Notes under the pieces: generated by a model
What the model was told of the DNA's origin: nothing
What the model saw: the letters and a program-made list of their open reading frames with translations, nothing else
The model's database searches: none
In this document: piece after piece, positions 1 to 9,664 of the stretch
Layout: the number at the start of each line of letters is the position of its first letter
Position numbering within the stretch: the first letter of the stretch is position 1
Assembly: GCF_000819685.1 (NCBI RefSeq)
Contig: NZ_CDBR01000093.1
Location: 62,001 to 126,000, forward strand
From: Aeromonas allosaccharophila
GTDB lineage: Bacteria; Pseudomonadota; Gammaproteobacteria; Enterobacterales; Aeromonadaceae
Direction of reading: 5' to 3'
DNA: 64,000 nt
Position numbers and translations under genes: made by a program

Positions 1-87
1 GAGGGCGGCTTTGCTGAAACTGCGGTGGCGGGCAACGGCGGCAAACACCGCCAGTTCGGCGAGATCGGTACGGGTAATGGTCATCAT
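1..87 (-). CDS. LysR-family transcriptional regulator, N-terminal end only
   Basis: The reverse strand reads MMTITRTDLAELAVFAAV and continues ARHRSFSKAAL before running off the left edge of the window. This is the opening of a LysR-type winged helix-turn-helix, where an alanine-rich first helix is followed by the R-S-F-S-K-A-A turn. Two consecutive ATG codons (from 87 and from 84) are possible starts. About 29 residues are visible, so the effector domain and target cannot be judged. It is divergent from sdaC, with about 500 bp between them, so it might control the region, but LysR genes often act elsewhere. Family assignment is fairly safe and function is unknown. Confidence 0.75.
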   Translation of the reverse strand, partial: MMTITRTDLAELAVFAAVARHRSFSKAAL

Positions 88-583
88 CAATCAACAAAAA
101 GGCGTGAATCCCAAGGGTACGCCATGGGCGTGCTGCACACAATCCGTGCGGAATGGATGGATTGTTGCGCAAATGTAGCTGCCTGCAGGCCATTGATTCC
201 AGTGAAACTAAGTTGAATTGTTAAAAAAACTCACAATAAGGCGCTTCTAGTGTGATCTTGGTCGTCCGAAAGGCGACCCGAATCAAACTTTGGTTGATTA
301 ATTCAAAAAAACGCTGTGATTAATAGGGGCATTTAATTAAAGTCAGCCCATCAAGAGTGGTGCGCGTTAATAGGTTGTTAAGTGAGACGAGCGCCGACCC
401 TCAGGGTCAAAATCTCGCACTGTTGTTTGTTGCGGTCTTGTTGTCACAAGGAGTGATGGCCAGGTTGCCGGGGTGCGAGAGGTTAATAACAAGGATGGAC
501 AGCAGGCGTTCCAGGGAGAGGGAACCGGGCCAAGGGCCCGAACAAACAAGAATCCCATTTTTCCTAGATGACAGGAACAACAT
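88..583. promoter_or_regulatory. Divergent control region between the LysR gene and sdaC
   Basis: This stretch of about 500 bp has no convincing gene; short open frames here lack ribosome sites and family resemblance. Positions 215-350 are clearly AT-rich compared with the surroundings, as expected of promoters. A short inverted repeat (GGTCG...CGACC, about 257-275) lies within it. I cannot place promoter elements with certainty. The sdaC ribosome site AGGA is at 573-576. Confidence 0.4.
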
Positions 584-1876
584 ATGTCTGACATGAATAT
601 TGCAGCTGATGGTCGTTTAGCCAGCAACACTTCCCGTGGCATCAACAAGGCCGATGTGGTCTGGATGCTGGGTCTGTACGGTACCGCGATCGGTGCCGGT
701 GTGCTCTTCCTGCCAATCAACGCCGGTGTAGGTGGCCTGTGGCCGCTGGTTGCCATGTTGATCCTGGCCCTGCCGCTGACTTTCTTTGCTCACCGTGGTC
801 TGGCCCGCTTCGTGCTGTCCGGCTCTACCCGTGATGGCGACATCACTGAAGTAGTAGAAGAGCACTTCGGCAAGACCGCAGGCAAATTCATCACCCTGCT
901 CTACTTCTTTGCCATCTACCCGATCGTACTGATGTACTCAGTCGCCATCACCAACACCGTCGAGAGCGTGATTGTTCACCAGCTGGGCATGTCTGCACCT
1001 CCCCGTGCCGTCCTGTCACTGGCGCTGATCCTCGGTCTGATGGCAGTTGTTCGTCTGGGCGGCCAGGTTATCGTCAAAGCGATGAGCGTGCTGGTATTCC
1101 CGTTCGTGATCACCCTGATGGGCCTGGCGTTCTACCTGATCCCGCATTGGAATGGTGCCATCATCACTGAAGCTCCGGCGCTGTCCGACGCCTTCAACGG
1201 TGACTTCATCAAGACCCTGTGGCTGGCTATCCCGGTTATGGTGTTCTCCTTCAACCACTCCCCGATCATTTCCTCCTTCGCGGTGGATAACAAAGGTCGT
1301 TACGGTGAAGGTGCCGAGAAGAAGTGCAGCAACATCCTGCTGGGCGCTCACGTCATGATGGTAATGACCGTTATGTTCTTCGTATTCAGCTGCGTACTGA
1401 GCCTCTCTCCGGCTGACCTGGCTGCTGCCAAAGAACAGAACATCTCCATCCTGTCCTACCTGGCCAACCACTTCGACAACGCGGTTATCGCCACTGTGGC
1501 TCCGTTGATCGCCATGGTTGCCATCAGCAAATCCTTCCTGGGTCACTACCTGGGTGCGCAAGAAGGCATGAACGGCCTGATGGCCAAGGCGCTGCGTGAA
1601 AAGGGCAAGAACGTTGACACCAAGCAACTGAACAAAATCACTGCCGTGTTCATGATCCTGACCACTTGGGCCATCGCCACCATCAACCCGAGCATCCTCG
1701 GCATGATCGAAGACCTGGGCGGCCCGATCATCGCAATGCTGCTGTTCCTGATGCCGATGTACGCCATCGCCAAGGTTCCGGCCATGCGCAAATACGCTGG
1801 CAACATCAGCAACGGCTTCGTGACCCTGATTGGCCTGATCGCCATGTCCGGTATCATCTACAAGCTGATTGCCTGA
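584..1876 (+). CDS. sdaC: Serine/proton symporter SdaC (HAAAP family)
   Basis: A 430-residue inner-membrane transporter that closely follows E. coli SdaC (429 aa) from the [18 protein letters not shown] stretch near the N-terminus to the C-terminal [14 protein letters not shown] segment. The family imports L-serine with protons through about 11 membrane helices. The start is supported by AGGA seven bases upstream of the ATG, and a terminator follows directly, so it is a single-gene unit. Unlike in E. coli, no serine deaminase gene (sdaB) is next to it. The serine specificity is inferred from overall resemblance; threonine or related amino acids are possible. Confidence 0.9.
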   Translation: MSDMNIAADGRLASNTSRGINKADVVWMLGLYGTAIGAGVLFLPINAGVGGLWPLVAMLILALPLTFFAHRGLARFVLSGSTRDGDITEVVEEHFGKTAGKFITLLYFFAIYPIVLMYSVAITNTVESVIVHQLGMSAPPRAVLSLALILGLMAVVRLGGQVIVKAMSVLVFPFVITLMGLAFYLIPHWNGAIITEAPALSDAFNGDFIKTLWLAIPVMVFSFNHSPIISSFAVDNKGRYGEGAEKKCSNILLGAHVMMVMTVMFFVFSCVLSLSPADLAAAKEQNISILSYLANHFDNAVIATVAPLIAMVAISKSFLGHYLGAQEGMNGLMAKALREKGKNVDTKQLNKITAVFMILTTWAIATINPSILGMIEDLGGPIIAMLLFLMPMYAIAKVPAMRKYAGNISNGFVTLIGLIAMSGIIYKLIA

Positions 1877-1897
1877 TAACTCCGGTTAATCCTTGTG

Positions 1898-1928
1898 AAA
1901 AGCCGCCTCGTTCGAGGCGGCTTTTTTA
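1898..1928 (+). terminator. Rho-independent terminator of sdaC
   Basis: AGCCGCCTCG pairs with CGAGGCGGCT and is followed by a run of T residues, 22 bases after the sdaC stop. Confidence 0.92.
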
Positions 1929-2050
1929 TTGCCTGCTCAACAGCGGCAGATTTGCATAAACCCGGGCATATTCTCTGCACTCTGCTTAACAAAGTGGCGG
2001 GGGAGGCCTAACATGGCCCGACATCTGTTTATGAATCGGGACAAAGGAAT

Positions 2051-3331
2051 ATGTCTGCGTTGAACAAGGATCTCGGGCTCTGGCAGGGGATGGGGCTGCT
2101 CGCCACCTCGCTGCTCGGCACCGGGATCTTCGTGGTACCGGCGACTGCCGCCTCGCTGGCGGGTGGGGCCTCGCTCTGGGCCTGGTTGCTGCTGATTGCG
2201 CTGGTACTGCCCATCGCCTTTACCTTCGCTCGCCTCGGCCGTCGCTATCCCCATGCGGGCGGCGCGCCGCACCTGATTGGCCTCGCCTTTGGCAACGGCG
2301 CCGAGCGCTTCTCCGCCTTCCTGTTTCTGGCTGTGCTGCCGGTGGGGCTGCCTGCCGCCCTGATGATTGCCGCCGGCTTCTGGCACGCCCTGTTCGAGAT
2401 GGGGGAGTGGACCCTGTGGGGCATCCAGCTGCTCACCCTGCTCGGGGTATTTCTGCTGGGGCTGCGCGGGGCGCGCTCCTCCGGCAACCTGCAACTGCTG
2501 ATTGCGCTGGCGATTCTGGGGCTCACCCTGCTTATCTGGTTCAAGGGGGAGGTGAGCTGGCGCGATGCCGCGCGGCCGCTGCCGAGCACGGATGAGTGGC
2601 CTGCCATGGCCACCGCACTGGCGGTGATGTTCTGGTGTTTTGTCGGGCTCGAGGCCTTCGCCCATATGGGGGAGGAGTTCAAGCGGCCGGAGCGGGACTA
2701 CCCCATCGCCCTGCTCGGCGGGGTGCTGCTGGCGGGGCTTATCTACTGGGTACACTCGCTGGTGGTGCTCAAATATGGCCTCTACGGCGATGAGGCGAAG
2801 AATGCCACCGCCATCCCCTCCCTGCTGGCGCTGCTGTTTGGCCCTACCGCCAAGTGGCTGGTGGCGGTGCTCGGTTACCTATCCTGCTTTGCCAGCATCA
2901 ACATCTACATTCAGGGCTTTGCGCGGCTGATCTGGAGCATGGCGCGGGAAGGCAAGCTGCCTGCCTCGCTGGCCCAGCTCACCGCCCGCGGGGCGCCGCT
3001 GCGCGCGCTCACTCTAGTGCTCGCCATCTGTCTGCTCTGCATCACTCTGATCATCTGGCTGCGACTGCCACTCGATGAGCTGATCCGCTACGCCAACGGC
3101 AACTTCGTGCTGGTCTACCTGCTCTGCATGGCGGCGGGCTGGCGCCTGCTTGGTGGGGTGGGCAAGGGGCTGGCGGGGGTGAGTGTGCTGCTCTGCGCTC
3201 TGGTGCTGGTGGCGCTCGCCTCCCAGGTGCTCTATGCCGTCGTGCTTAGTCTGGCTTATGGCGGCTTCTCGTTGTGGCGGCGCCATCTGCGCCGTACCCG
3301 TCAGCAGGATGCGCTCCCGGTGGCGAAGTAA
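2051..3331 (+). CDS. yjeH: APC-family amino-acid exporter, YjeH-like
   Basis: A 426-residue membrane protein of the amino acid-polyamine-organocation superfamily. The N-terminus (LGLWQGMGLLATSLLGTGIF), then SLWAWLLLIALVLPIAF and the GGAPHLIGLAFG and PVGLPAALMIAAGF segments, match E. coli YjeH (418 aa), which is known to export L-methionine and branched-chain amino acids. About 12 hydrophobic segments are visible. The AAGGA ribosome site lies only a few bases before the ATG, but the start agrees with the family N-terminus. It stands alone between two terminators, so it is probably monocistronic. The exact substrate range is inferred from the family. Confidence 0.85.
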   Translation: MSALNKDLGLWQGMGLLATSLLGTGIFVVPATAASLAGGASLWAWLLLIALVLPIAFTFARLGRRYPHAGGAPHLIGLAFGNGAERFSAFLFLAVLPVGLPAALMIAAGFWHALFEMGEWTLWGIQLLTLLGVFLLGLRGARSSGNLQLLIALAILGLTLLIWFKGEVSWRDAARPLPSTDEWPAMATALAVMFWCFVGLEAFAHMGEEFKRPERDYPIALLGGVLLAGLIYWVHSLVVLKYGLYGDEAKNATAIPSLLALLFGPTAKWLVAVLGYLSCFASINIYIQGFARLIWSMAREGKLPASLAQLTARGAPLRALTLVLAICLLCITLIIWLRLPLDELIRYANGNFVLVYLLCMAAGWRLLGGVGKGLAGVSVLLCALVLVALASQVLYAVVLSLAYGGFSLWRRHLRRTRQQDALPVAK

Positions 3332-3357
3332 CATCTCCCCGATTGCCGGAAAGATGA

Positions 3358-3385
3358 GAAAGCCCTGATGTTCAGGGCTTTTTTG
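3358..3385 (+). terminator. Rho-independent terminator of yjeH
   Basis: AGCCCTGA / TCAGGGCT stem with a 3-base loop followed by a T run. Confidence 0.9.
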
Positions 3386-3724
3386 ATTCAGGCATATGGG
3401 ATATTCATATGAACACCCGTTGGCACGCTATTTGCCGAAAAGTGCGGGGTCGGATCAACTCAGCGGCGATTTATAGCCAAAAAAAGTGGGATCCAGCTCC
3501 CGTTTTGCTTAAAGTGCTCCTTTCCGATCCCGGTGGTCGGAATGCCCGCAAGGATGCCCTTCAGACGTAAACAGGATGGCCTGGCCAGACTGACTCACAG
3601 CGATATTCACTGTTCCGGTTCCCTTTTCTGCCGCGTCTCTGCCGGTAGCGCCCTGTTCCGTTCAGTCAGTCCGGGTCTTGCGTCACTCTCATCGTGCATT
3701 GTCTCCATCTGCAGCGAGTGAATC
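3386..3724. promoter_or_regulatory. Upstream region of cadC
   Basis: About 340 bp without a supported gene. It should hold the cadC promoter, but I could not identify a clear -35/-10 pair. There is no strong ribosome site before the cadC ATG at 3725 (GCGAG only), suggesting weak translation, as is common for membrane-bound sensors made in few copies. Confidence 0.35.
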
Positions 3725-5278
3725 ATGAGCGAATCGGTTTTTGAGATCCACGACTGGACCCTGAGCGTTGACGACAACATGTTGTGTCGCCCCGACCGCG
3801 AGGTCTACCTCGAACCCAGACTGGTCAATCTGTTGCGGTTTCTGGCCCACAATGCTGGCACTGTGTTTGGCCGCGATACCCTGATCAACGAGGTGTGGGA
3901 CGGCGCCGAGGTGACCGATCAGGTGGTGACCCAGTCCATCTTCGAACTGCGCAAGATCCTCAAAGATGGTCGCACCGATGCGACCGACTATATCGTCACC
4001 GTGCCCAAGCGCGGCTACAAGCTGGTGGCACCGGTACGGCCGCTGCAGGTGGTTTCCGTGGTGATGGCGGATGAGCAACCCGTGGCCGCGGTCAATACCG
4101 CGCTCTCCGACAACCCGACTCTCTCCGATCTGAGCCCGCCTGCGGCTGATCACGATGATGATGCACTGCCCAATGTCGCCCCTTTTCCCGCCGGGCCGCT
4201 GACCCGCGCCATCTCCACCCATGCCAAGGATGCCCGCAGCCGCTGGAAGATGGTGAGTTTCGATATCTTCGTGGCCATCGTGCTGATCGCCATTGTCAGC
4301 ATGCTCAGCTACCAGCACACCAGCCCTCAGGTACACACCATGCTGGATCCCAATCTGCTGGTGTTCCGCTTCCACTCCGGCATGGATGACAACAACGAGA
4401 ACGTGCGTCTGGCTGATGGCATCACCCGCGCCCTGATGGGGGAGGTGGCGGTAGCCACGCCGCTGCGGGTGCAGTATGGCGCCACCAATCTGATGGGGGG
4501 CATCCTGCCCGGCAAGGAGCTGAGCGTGCGGGTCACCCGCCAGCCCCGCGGCACCTATCTCGATCTGGAGTACCGCAATATCAACACCAACCGGGTGCTG
4601 TTCAGCCACCAATACCAGCTCAGCCGCCACAATGTGCACGGGGTGTTGCAGGCGAGCAGTCAGGATCTGCTGCGCGCCCTCGACCAGCCCGATGCCGAGC
4701 CGGGGATGGGCTGGCCCACCGATGATGCCTCGCTGATGGCGATGATGGAGGCGCAGTACTACATCAACAGCCGGGATCCGGTCGCCCTCAAGCGCGGCAT
4801 CGATCTGCTGGAGCAGGCGCTGATTGCCCATCCGGATCAGCCGCTGCTGCTGGCGGAGCGCTATCTGGCGGGCGAGGCGCTGGCCACCCTGGCGGGCAAA
4901 TCCGAGAGCGAGCGGCTGCAGGGGATTGGCACCCATCTCGCCAGCGTGGTGCAAAACAGCGGCGCCCTGCCAGCCCGGGTGTGGGAGGCACTGACCCTGC
5001 AGGCGATCCTCAACGGTCAGCAACAGCAGGCCAACTATCTGCTGGAGAAGGCGGCGAGTCGCGGCCGCTCGGTGCTCTATTACATACTGCAGGGCAAGCT
5101 GGCGGAGCTGGACGGTCGCCCCGAGGCGGCGGGGGATGACTACAGTCAGGCCTTCCTGATGGAGGCGACCGAGCAGACCTATCTGCTCTGCCAGCAGCTC
5201 GGTTTCTACAGCAATATGGAGAGCCTCACCCCGGCCTTGTTCAATGCGCTGGGTCAGAGCAAGGTGAAGCTCTTCTAA
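3725..5278 (+). CDS. cadC: Membrane-integrated transcriptional activator CadC
   Basis: A 517-residue one-component regulator of ToxR/CadC type. Residues 1-105 form an OmpR-like winged helix (LEPRLVNLLRFLAHNAG, the VVTQSIFELRKILKDG segment and the VPKRGYKLVAP wing). A variable linker follows, then a single membrane helix at about 176-198 (FVAIVLIAIVSMLSY), then a periplasmic domain of roughly 320 residues with repeat-rich helices. In E. coli, CadC (512 aa) activates cadBA in response to low pH, external lysine (through LysP) and cadaverine feedback. Here it lies upstream of cadB and cadA on the same strand, with a 760-bp gap that should contain its targets. Assignment rests on family resemblance plus context. 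Confidence 0.9.
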   Translation: MSESVFEIHDWTLSVDDNMLCRPDREVYLEPRLVNLLRFLAHNAGTVFGRDTLINEVWDGAEVTDQVVTQSIFELRKILKDGRTDATDYIVTVPKRGYKLVAPVRPLQVVSVVMADEQPVAAVNTALSDNPTLSDLSPPAADHDDDALPNVAPFPAGPLTRAISTHAKDARSRWKMVSFDIFVAIVLIAIVSMLSYQHTSPQVHTMLDPNLLVFRFHSGMDDNNENVRLADGITRALMGEVAVATPLRVQYGATNLMGGILPGKELSVRVTRQPRGTYLDLEYRNINTNRVLFSHQYQLSRHNVHGVLQASSQDLLRALDQPDAEPGMGWPTDDASLMAMMEAQYYINSRDPVALKRGIDLLEQALIAHPDQPLLLAERYLAGEALATLAGKSESERLQGIGTHLASVVQNSGALPARVWEALTLQAILNGQQQQANYLLEKAASRGRSVLYYILQGKLAELDGRPEAAGDDYSQAFLMEATEQTYLLCQQLGFYSNMESLTPALFNALGQSKVKLF

Positions 5279-6041
5279 CGTTGCGGCTCTTGTTTTTCTT
5301 CGGTCGGCGCGGTTGCCGACCCCATCCACTGGCTGCCTTCGGGTGGCCTGTGCTGTTTCTGCCGGTCTTCATCCTGCTGCCTACCATTGGGGATAGTCGC
5401 TCTGGTGCGGCCCGATTTCTCTTCTGCTATTCCACGACCATTCCCACTATTCCTATTTACCTTGCTCACAGTATTTGCGGCACTCGCATTTGCCCGGCTT
5501 TTGCCTCGCGCACTGCTTGTGACGTCTGCCTATTGTTGGCGGCGGGATAAGGTGTCACTCACCACTCACCACTCACCACTCACCACTTACCGATTATCGC
5601 CGTTGATGTGTGCCTCAAAGCCGCTGGGGATGAGAGAAATGGAAGATCGAACAGGAGGTGAGCGGCCACTCAGGGTAACGATCCAAAGGGCGTTCAGATG
5701 GTCGCAAGGGCAGGGGGCGCAATGGGAGCCGCTGTATCCCGGGTTTATCTGGCCAAAAATATCAAGACGGCGAGATAAGGGGGTTATCAAGGGGCAAAAA
5801 CGGGGCGGCCGGATATCAAGGTTTTATCAAGGTGACGGTGTGGCCTGATGTCAATTTACTGTTTTTAAATGGTTTTTAGCAAAAATGACGAGGCGCTGAA
5901 AAAAGTTGGCTCATATTTTTATCCGTTAGCTGGTCTTTATGTTTTCCGGGGATGAGAGGCCTAGTCTGTGCCCATTCTTTGGCGGGGCGTTCCGCCAAAT
6001 GTGTATGTGACGACCCGACCTTTTATAGAACCGGAGATCTT
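5279..6041. promoter_or_regulatory. Control region between cadC and cadB
   Basis: About 760 bp without a convincing gene; open frames across it (for example 5281-5550 and 5387-5848) resemble nothing I know and lack ribosome sites. It contains a 7-bp tandem repeat at 5556-5590 and a strongly AT-rich block at about 5850-5940, just upstream of cadB. In E. coli the CadC sites Cad1/Cad2 and H-NS binding lie in AT-rich DNA of this kind; their placement here is inference. The cadB ribosome site is GGAG at 6033-6036. Confidence 0.5.
5556..5590. repeat. Heptanucleotide tandem repeat (CACTCAC)4 plus one degenerate copy
   Basis: Four perfect head-to-tail copies of CACTCAC (5556-5583) are followed by CACTTAC (5584-5590). 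It sits in the noncoding stretch between cadC and cadB, about 450 bp upstream of cadB. Short perfect repeats of this type can change copy number by polymerase slippage. Confidence 0.97.
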
Positions 6042-7376
6042 ATGTCCCTAGATACGAGCAAGAAGATTGGCCTTATCGCCTGTACAGGTGTGGTGGCCGG
6101 CAACATGATGGGGAGTGGCATCGCGCTGCTGCCTTCGGCACTGGCCACCATCGGCTCCATCTCTGTCTTTAGCTGGGCAATCTGTCTGGTAGGCGCCATG
6201 GGCCTCGCCTTCGTCTTCGCCCGCCTTGCTACCAAGAACCCGCAAGAGGGTGGGCCCATTGCTTACGCTGGTGAGATCTCTCCGGTGTTCGGTTTCCAGA
6301 CCGGTGTGCTTTATTACCACGCCAACTGGATCGGTAACCTGGCCATCGCCATTACCGGCGTCTCCTACCTCTCGGTGTTCTTCCCCATTCTCAATAGCCC
6401 AATTCCGGCCGCCGCAGCGACCATCGCTGCCGTCTGGATCTTCACCTTCGTCAACCTGCTGGGCGGTAGCTGGGTGAGCCGACTCTGTACTCTGGGTCTG
6501 GTGCTGATCCTGCTGCCGGTTGTCGGTACTGCGGTGATGGGTTGGGGTCATTTTGATGCCACCGTCTACAGCCAGAACTGGAACACCACCAGCGGCAGCG
6601 ACCTGCATGCGGTCATCAGCGCCGTGCTGATCTGCCTCTGGTCCTTCGTCGGTGTTGAATCTGCCGCCGTCTCTTCCGGCATGGTGAAGAACCCCAAGCG
6701 CACCGTACCGCTCGCTACCATGCTGGGTACCGGTATCGCGGGTGTTATCTACATCCTCTCTACCCAGGTGATCAGCGGCATGTTCCCGGCAGGTGAAGTG
6801 GCTGCCTCCGGCGCCCCGTTTGCCATGGCCTCTTCCGCCATCTTCGGTAGCTGGTCTGCCCCGTTTGTCTCTGCCTTCACTGCGCTGGCCTGTTTCACCT
6901 CGCTGGGCTCCTGGATGATGCTGGTGGGCGAGGCGGGCAAGCGTGCCGCCAACGACGGCAACTTCCCGAAAATCTACGGCGAAGTGGACAAGAACGGCGT
7001 GGCCAAGAAGGGTCTGATCCTCGGCTCCCTGAAGATGACTGCCCTGATGATTGGCCTGACAGCCTTCACCTCCCGGTCCGCTCACGCTGCTGATCTCTTC
7101 AACGTGCTGACGACCGATGCGGTGCTGCTGACCATGCTGCCCTACTTCTACTCCAGCATTAATCTCATTCGCTTCGAGGGCATGACCTCCCGCAGCATCG
7201 GCGCGATGATCTTCTCCGGTGTGGCCTGTGTCTTCTGTCTGGTGGCCCTGATGGGTGCCAAGGGTTCCAACCTTACCGCTACCTTCGTGGTGTCGCTCAT
7301 CATCCTGATGTTCTACGCCAAAAAACAGGGTCTGCGTCAGCACGACGCCCTGCTGAGCGAACAGCCCAGCAACTGA
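6042..7376 (+). CDS. cadB: Lysine/cadaverine antiporter CadB
   Basis: A 444-residue APC-family antiporter that exchanges external lysine for the cadaverine made by CadA, carrying out protons in effect. It matches E. coli CadB over its whole length, including IGLIACTGVVAGNMMGSGIA at the N-terminus, GGPIAYAGEISPVFGFQTG and the ESAAVSSGMVKNPKRTVPLA segment. I chose the ATG at 6042 because of its GGAG ribosome site and the family N-terminus; an upstream ATG at 5952 in the same frame would add 30 residues with no relatives. It is followed by cadA after 77 bp with no terminator between them, so cadBA is one operon, presumably activated by CadC. Confidence 0.95.
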   Translation: MSLDTSKKIGLIACTGVVAGNMMGSGIALLPSALATIGSISVFSWAICLVGAMGLAFVFARLATKNPQEGGPIAYAGEISPVFGFQTGVLYYHANWIGNLAIAITGVSYLSVFFPILNSPIPAAAATIAAVWIFTFVNLLGGSWVSRLCTLGLVLILLPVVGTAVMGWGHFDATVYSQNWNTTSGSDLHAVISAVLICLWSFVGVESAAVSSGMVKNPKRTVPLATMLGTGIAGVIYILSTQVISGMFPAGEVAASGAPFAMASSAIFGSWSAPFVSAFTALACFTSLGSWMMLVGEAGKRAANDGNFPKIYGEVDKNGVAKKGLILGSLKMTALMIGLTAFTSRSAHAADLFNVLTTDAVLLTMLPYFYSSINLIRFEGMTSRSIGAMIFSGVACVFCLVALMGAKGSNLTATFVVSLIILMFYAKKQGLRQHDALLSEQPSN

Positions 7377-7453
7377 TTCCCCCTTTTATCTTCCGAGCGC
7401 TCTTCACTCACCATCCCTGATGGAGAGCGCCCCTTTACGTGTGGAGCATTACG

Positions 7454-9586
7454 ATGAATATCATTGCCATCCTCAACCACCTGGGCGTTTTCTTTAAAGA
7501 AGAACCCATTCGCCAGCTGCAAGCCTCCCTCGAGCGCAAGGGTTTCGAGGTTGTTTATCCGGTCGACGTGGCCGACCTGCTGAAACTGATCGAGAAGAAC
7601 CCCCGCGTTTGCGGCGCCATCTTCGACTGGGACAAATACTCCCTGGGCCTGTGCAAGGAGATCCACGATCGCAACGAGAAGCTGCCGATCTTCGCCTTCG
7701 CCAACGACCAGTCCACCCTGGACATTCACCTGACCGACCTGCGTCTGAACGTGCACTTCTTCGAGTACCGTCTCGGCATGGCTGACGACATCGCCCTCAA
7801 GATGGGTCAGGCCACTCAGGAGTATCAGGACGCCATCCTGCCGCCGTTCACCAAGGCACTGTTCAAGTACGTGGAAGAGGGTAAATACACCTTCTGTACT
7901 CCGGGTCACATGGGCGGTACCGCCTTCCAGATGAGCCCGGCCGGCAGCATCTTCTATGACTTCTACGGCCCGAACGCGTTCAAGGCTGACGTCTCCATCT
8001 CCATGCCGGAGCTGGGCTCCCTGCTGGATCACTCCGGTCCGCACAAGGAAGCCGAAGAGTACATCGCCCGTACCTTCAACGCCGATCGCTCCTATATCGT
8101 TACCAACGGCACCTCCACCGCCAACAAGATCGTCGGCATGTTCTCCGCCCCGGCGGGCAGTACCGTGCTGGTTGATCGCAACTGCCACAAGTCGCTCACA
8201 CACCTGATGATGATGAACGACGTGACGCCGATCTACTTCCGTCCGACCCGCAACGCCTACGGCATTCTGGGCGGTATCCCGCAGAGCGAATTCAGCCGCG
8301 AGACCATCGCTGCCAAAGTTGCCGCGACACCGGGTGCCCAGGCTCCCCGTTACGCGGTGATCACCAACTCCACCTATGATGGCCTGCTCTATAACACCGG
8401 CTTCATCAAGGAGAGTCTGGATACCCCTTACATCCACTTTGACAGTGCCTGGGTGCCCTACACCAACTTCAGCCCGATCTATGAAGGCAAGTGCGGCATG
8501 AGCGGCGAAGCAATGCCGGGCAAGGTGTTCTACGAAACCCAGTCCACCCACAAGCTGCTGGCGGCCTTCTCCCAGGCCTCGATGATCCACATCAAGGGTG
8601 ACGTGGAGGAGGAGACCTTCAACGAAGCCTTCATGATGCACACCTCCACCTCGCCGCAGTACGGCATCGTGGCATCGACCGAGATCTCCGCCGCCATGAT
8701 GCGGGGCAACACCGGCAAGCGGCTGATCAAGGACTCCATCGATCGCGCCGTCTCCTTCCGTAAAGAGATCAAGCGTCTGCGTGATCAGAGCGAAGGCTGG
8801 TTCTTCGATGTATGGCAGCCGGACAACATCGACACCGTCGAGTGCTGGAAGCTGGATCCGAAAGATGACTGGCACGGCTTCAACGGCATCGACGATGACC
8901 ACATGTACCTCGACCCCATCAAGGTCACTCTGCTGACCCCGGGTATGGGTCGTGATGGCAAGCTGCTGGAGAAGGGTATCCCTGCTTCACTGGTCTCCAA
9001 GTTCCTGGACGAGCGCGGCATCGTGGTCGAGAAGACCGGCCCCTACAACATGCTGTTCCTCTTCTCCATCGGTATCGATCAGTCCAAGGCGATGCAACTG
9101 CTGCGCGCCCTGACCGAGTTCAAGCGTGGCTATGACCTGAACCTGACCATCAAGAGCATCCTGCCGAGCCTTTATCGTGAAGACCCGAGCTTCTACGAAG
9201 GGATGCGCATTCAGGAGCTGGCGCAGCGGATTCATGACTTGACCAGCAAATACCGTCTGCCGGAGCTGATGTTCAAGGCGTTCGACGTGCTGCCGGAGAT
9301 GAAGATGACGCCACATGCTGCATGGCAGCAGGAGCTGGCTGGCAATCTGGAAGAGGTGCCGTTGCGTGACATGGTTGATCGCATCAGCGCCAACATGATC
9401 CTGCCGTACCCGCCGGGAGTACCGCTGGTACTGCCGGGTGAAATGGTGACCAAGGATTCTCTGCCGGTGCTCGAGTTCCTCGAGATGCTGTGCGAGATCG
9501 GTGCCCACTACCCGGGCTTCGAGACCGACATCCACGGCCTCTATCGTCAGGCCGATGGCAGCTACACCGTCAAGGTGCTGCGTTAA
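7454..9586 (+). CDS. cadA: Inducible lysine decarboxylase CadA
   Basis: A 710-residue PLP-dependent fold-type I decarboxylase (E. coli CadA is 715 aa) converting lysine to cadaverine and CO2, consuming a proton. It has the N-terminal wing domain (NHLGVFFKEEPIRQL), the core (GKYTFCTPGHMGGTAF; VTNGTSTANKIVG) and the PLP lysine in STHKLLAAFSQAS, which falls at residue 367 exactly as in E. coli. The start at 7454 has a GTGGAG ribosome site and the family N-terminus MNIIAILNH; an in-frame GTG/ATG-like start at 7439 would add five residues. Second gene of cadBA; a terminator follows. Confidence 0.97.
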   Translation: MNIIAILNHLGVFFKEEPIRQLQASLERKGFEVVYPVDVADLLKLIEKNPRVCGAIFDWDKYSLGLCKEIHDRNEKLPIFAFANDQSTLDIHLTDLRLNVHFFEYRLGMADDIALKMGQATQEYQDAILPPFTKALFKYVEEGKYTFCTPGHMGGTAFQMSPAGSIFYDFYGPNAFKADVSISMPELGSLLDHSGPHKEAEEYIARTFNADRSYIVTNGTSTANKIVGMFSAPAGSTVLVDRNCHKSLTHLMMMNDVTPIYFRPTRNAYGILGGIPQSEFSRETIAAKVAATPGAQAPRYAVITNSTYDGLLYNTGFIKESLDTPYIHFDSAWVPYTNFSPIYEGKCGMSGEAMPGKVFYETQSTHKLLAAFSQASMIHIKGDVEEETFNEAFMMHTSTSPQYGIVASTEISAAMMRGNTGKRLIKDSIDRAVSFRKEIKRLRDQSEGWFFDVWQPDNIDTVECWKLDPKDDWHGFNGIDDDHMYLDPIKVTLLTPGMGRDGKLLEKGIPASLVSKFLDERGIVVEKTGPYNMLFLFSIGIDQSKAMQLLRALTEFKRGYDLNLTIKSILPSLYREDPSFYEGMRIQELAQRIHDLTSKYRLPELMFKAFDVLPEMKMTPHAAWQQELAGNLEEVPLRDMVDRISANMILPYPPGVPLVLPGEMVTKDSLPVLEFLEMLCEIGAHYPGFETDIHGLYRQADGSYTVKVLR

Positions 9587-9599
9587 TCGACAGTGACAA

Positions 9600-9625
9600 C
9601 AACGGGCCGCAAGGCCCGTTTTTCC
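9600..9625 (+). terminator. Rho-independent terminator of cadBA
   Basis: ACGGGCC / GGCCCGT stem with a short GCAA-type loop and a T run, 15 bases after the cadA stop. Confidence 0.92.
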
Positions 9626-9664
9626 CTCCAGAATTCCTGTTCTTAATTGCGTGAGTCGCCAACC

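Noticed and set aside
257-280. Inverted repeat upstream of sdaC as a terminator or riboswitch
   Set aside because: Short stem, no T run, no known aptamer pattern; not strong enough for a separate feature.
3689-5329. Very long open frame on the strand opposite cadC (546 codons), and comparable ones opposite pepO (11650-13776) and malS (23061-25181)
   Set aside because: In GC-rich genes, codon third positions keep the opposite strand free of stops. These frames show low-complexity His/Gln/Gly-rich text, no ribosome sites and no recognisable family, while the genes opposite are well conserved.
5556-5590. Short repeats as a possible CRISPR array
   Set aside because: Repeat units are 7 bp and contiguous, with no spacers and no cas genes in the window.
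5281-5848. Open frames of 89 and 153 codons between cadC and cadB
   Set aside because: They overlap the heptamer repeat, contain no family features and have no good ribosome site.
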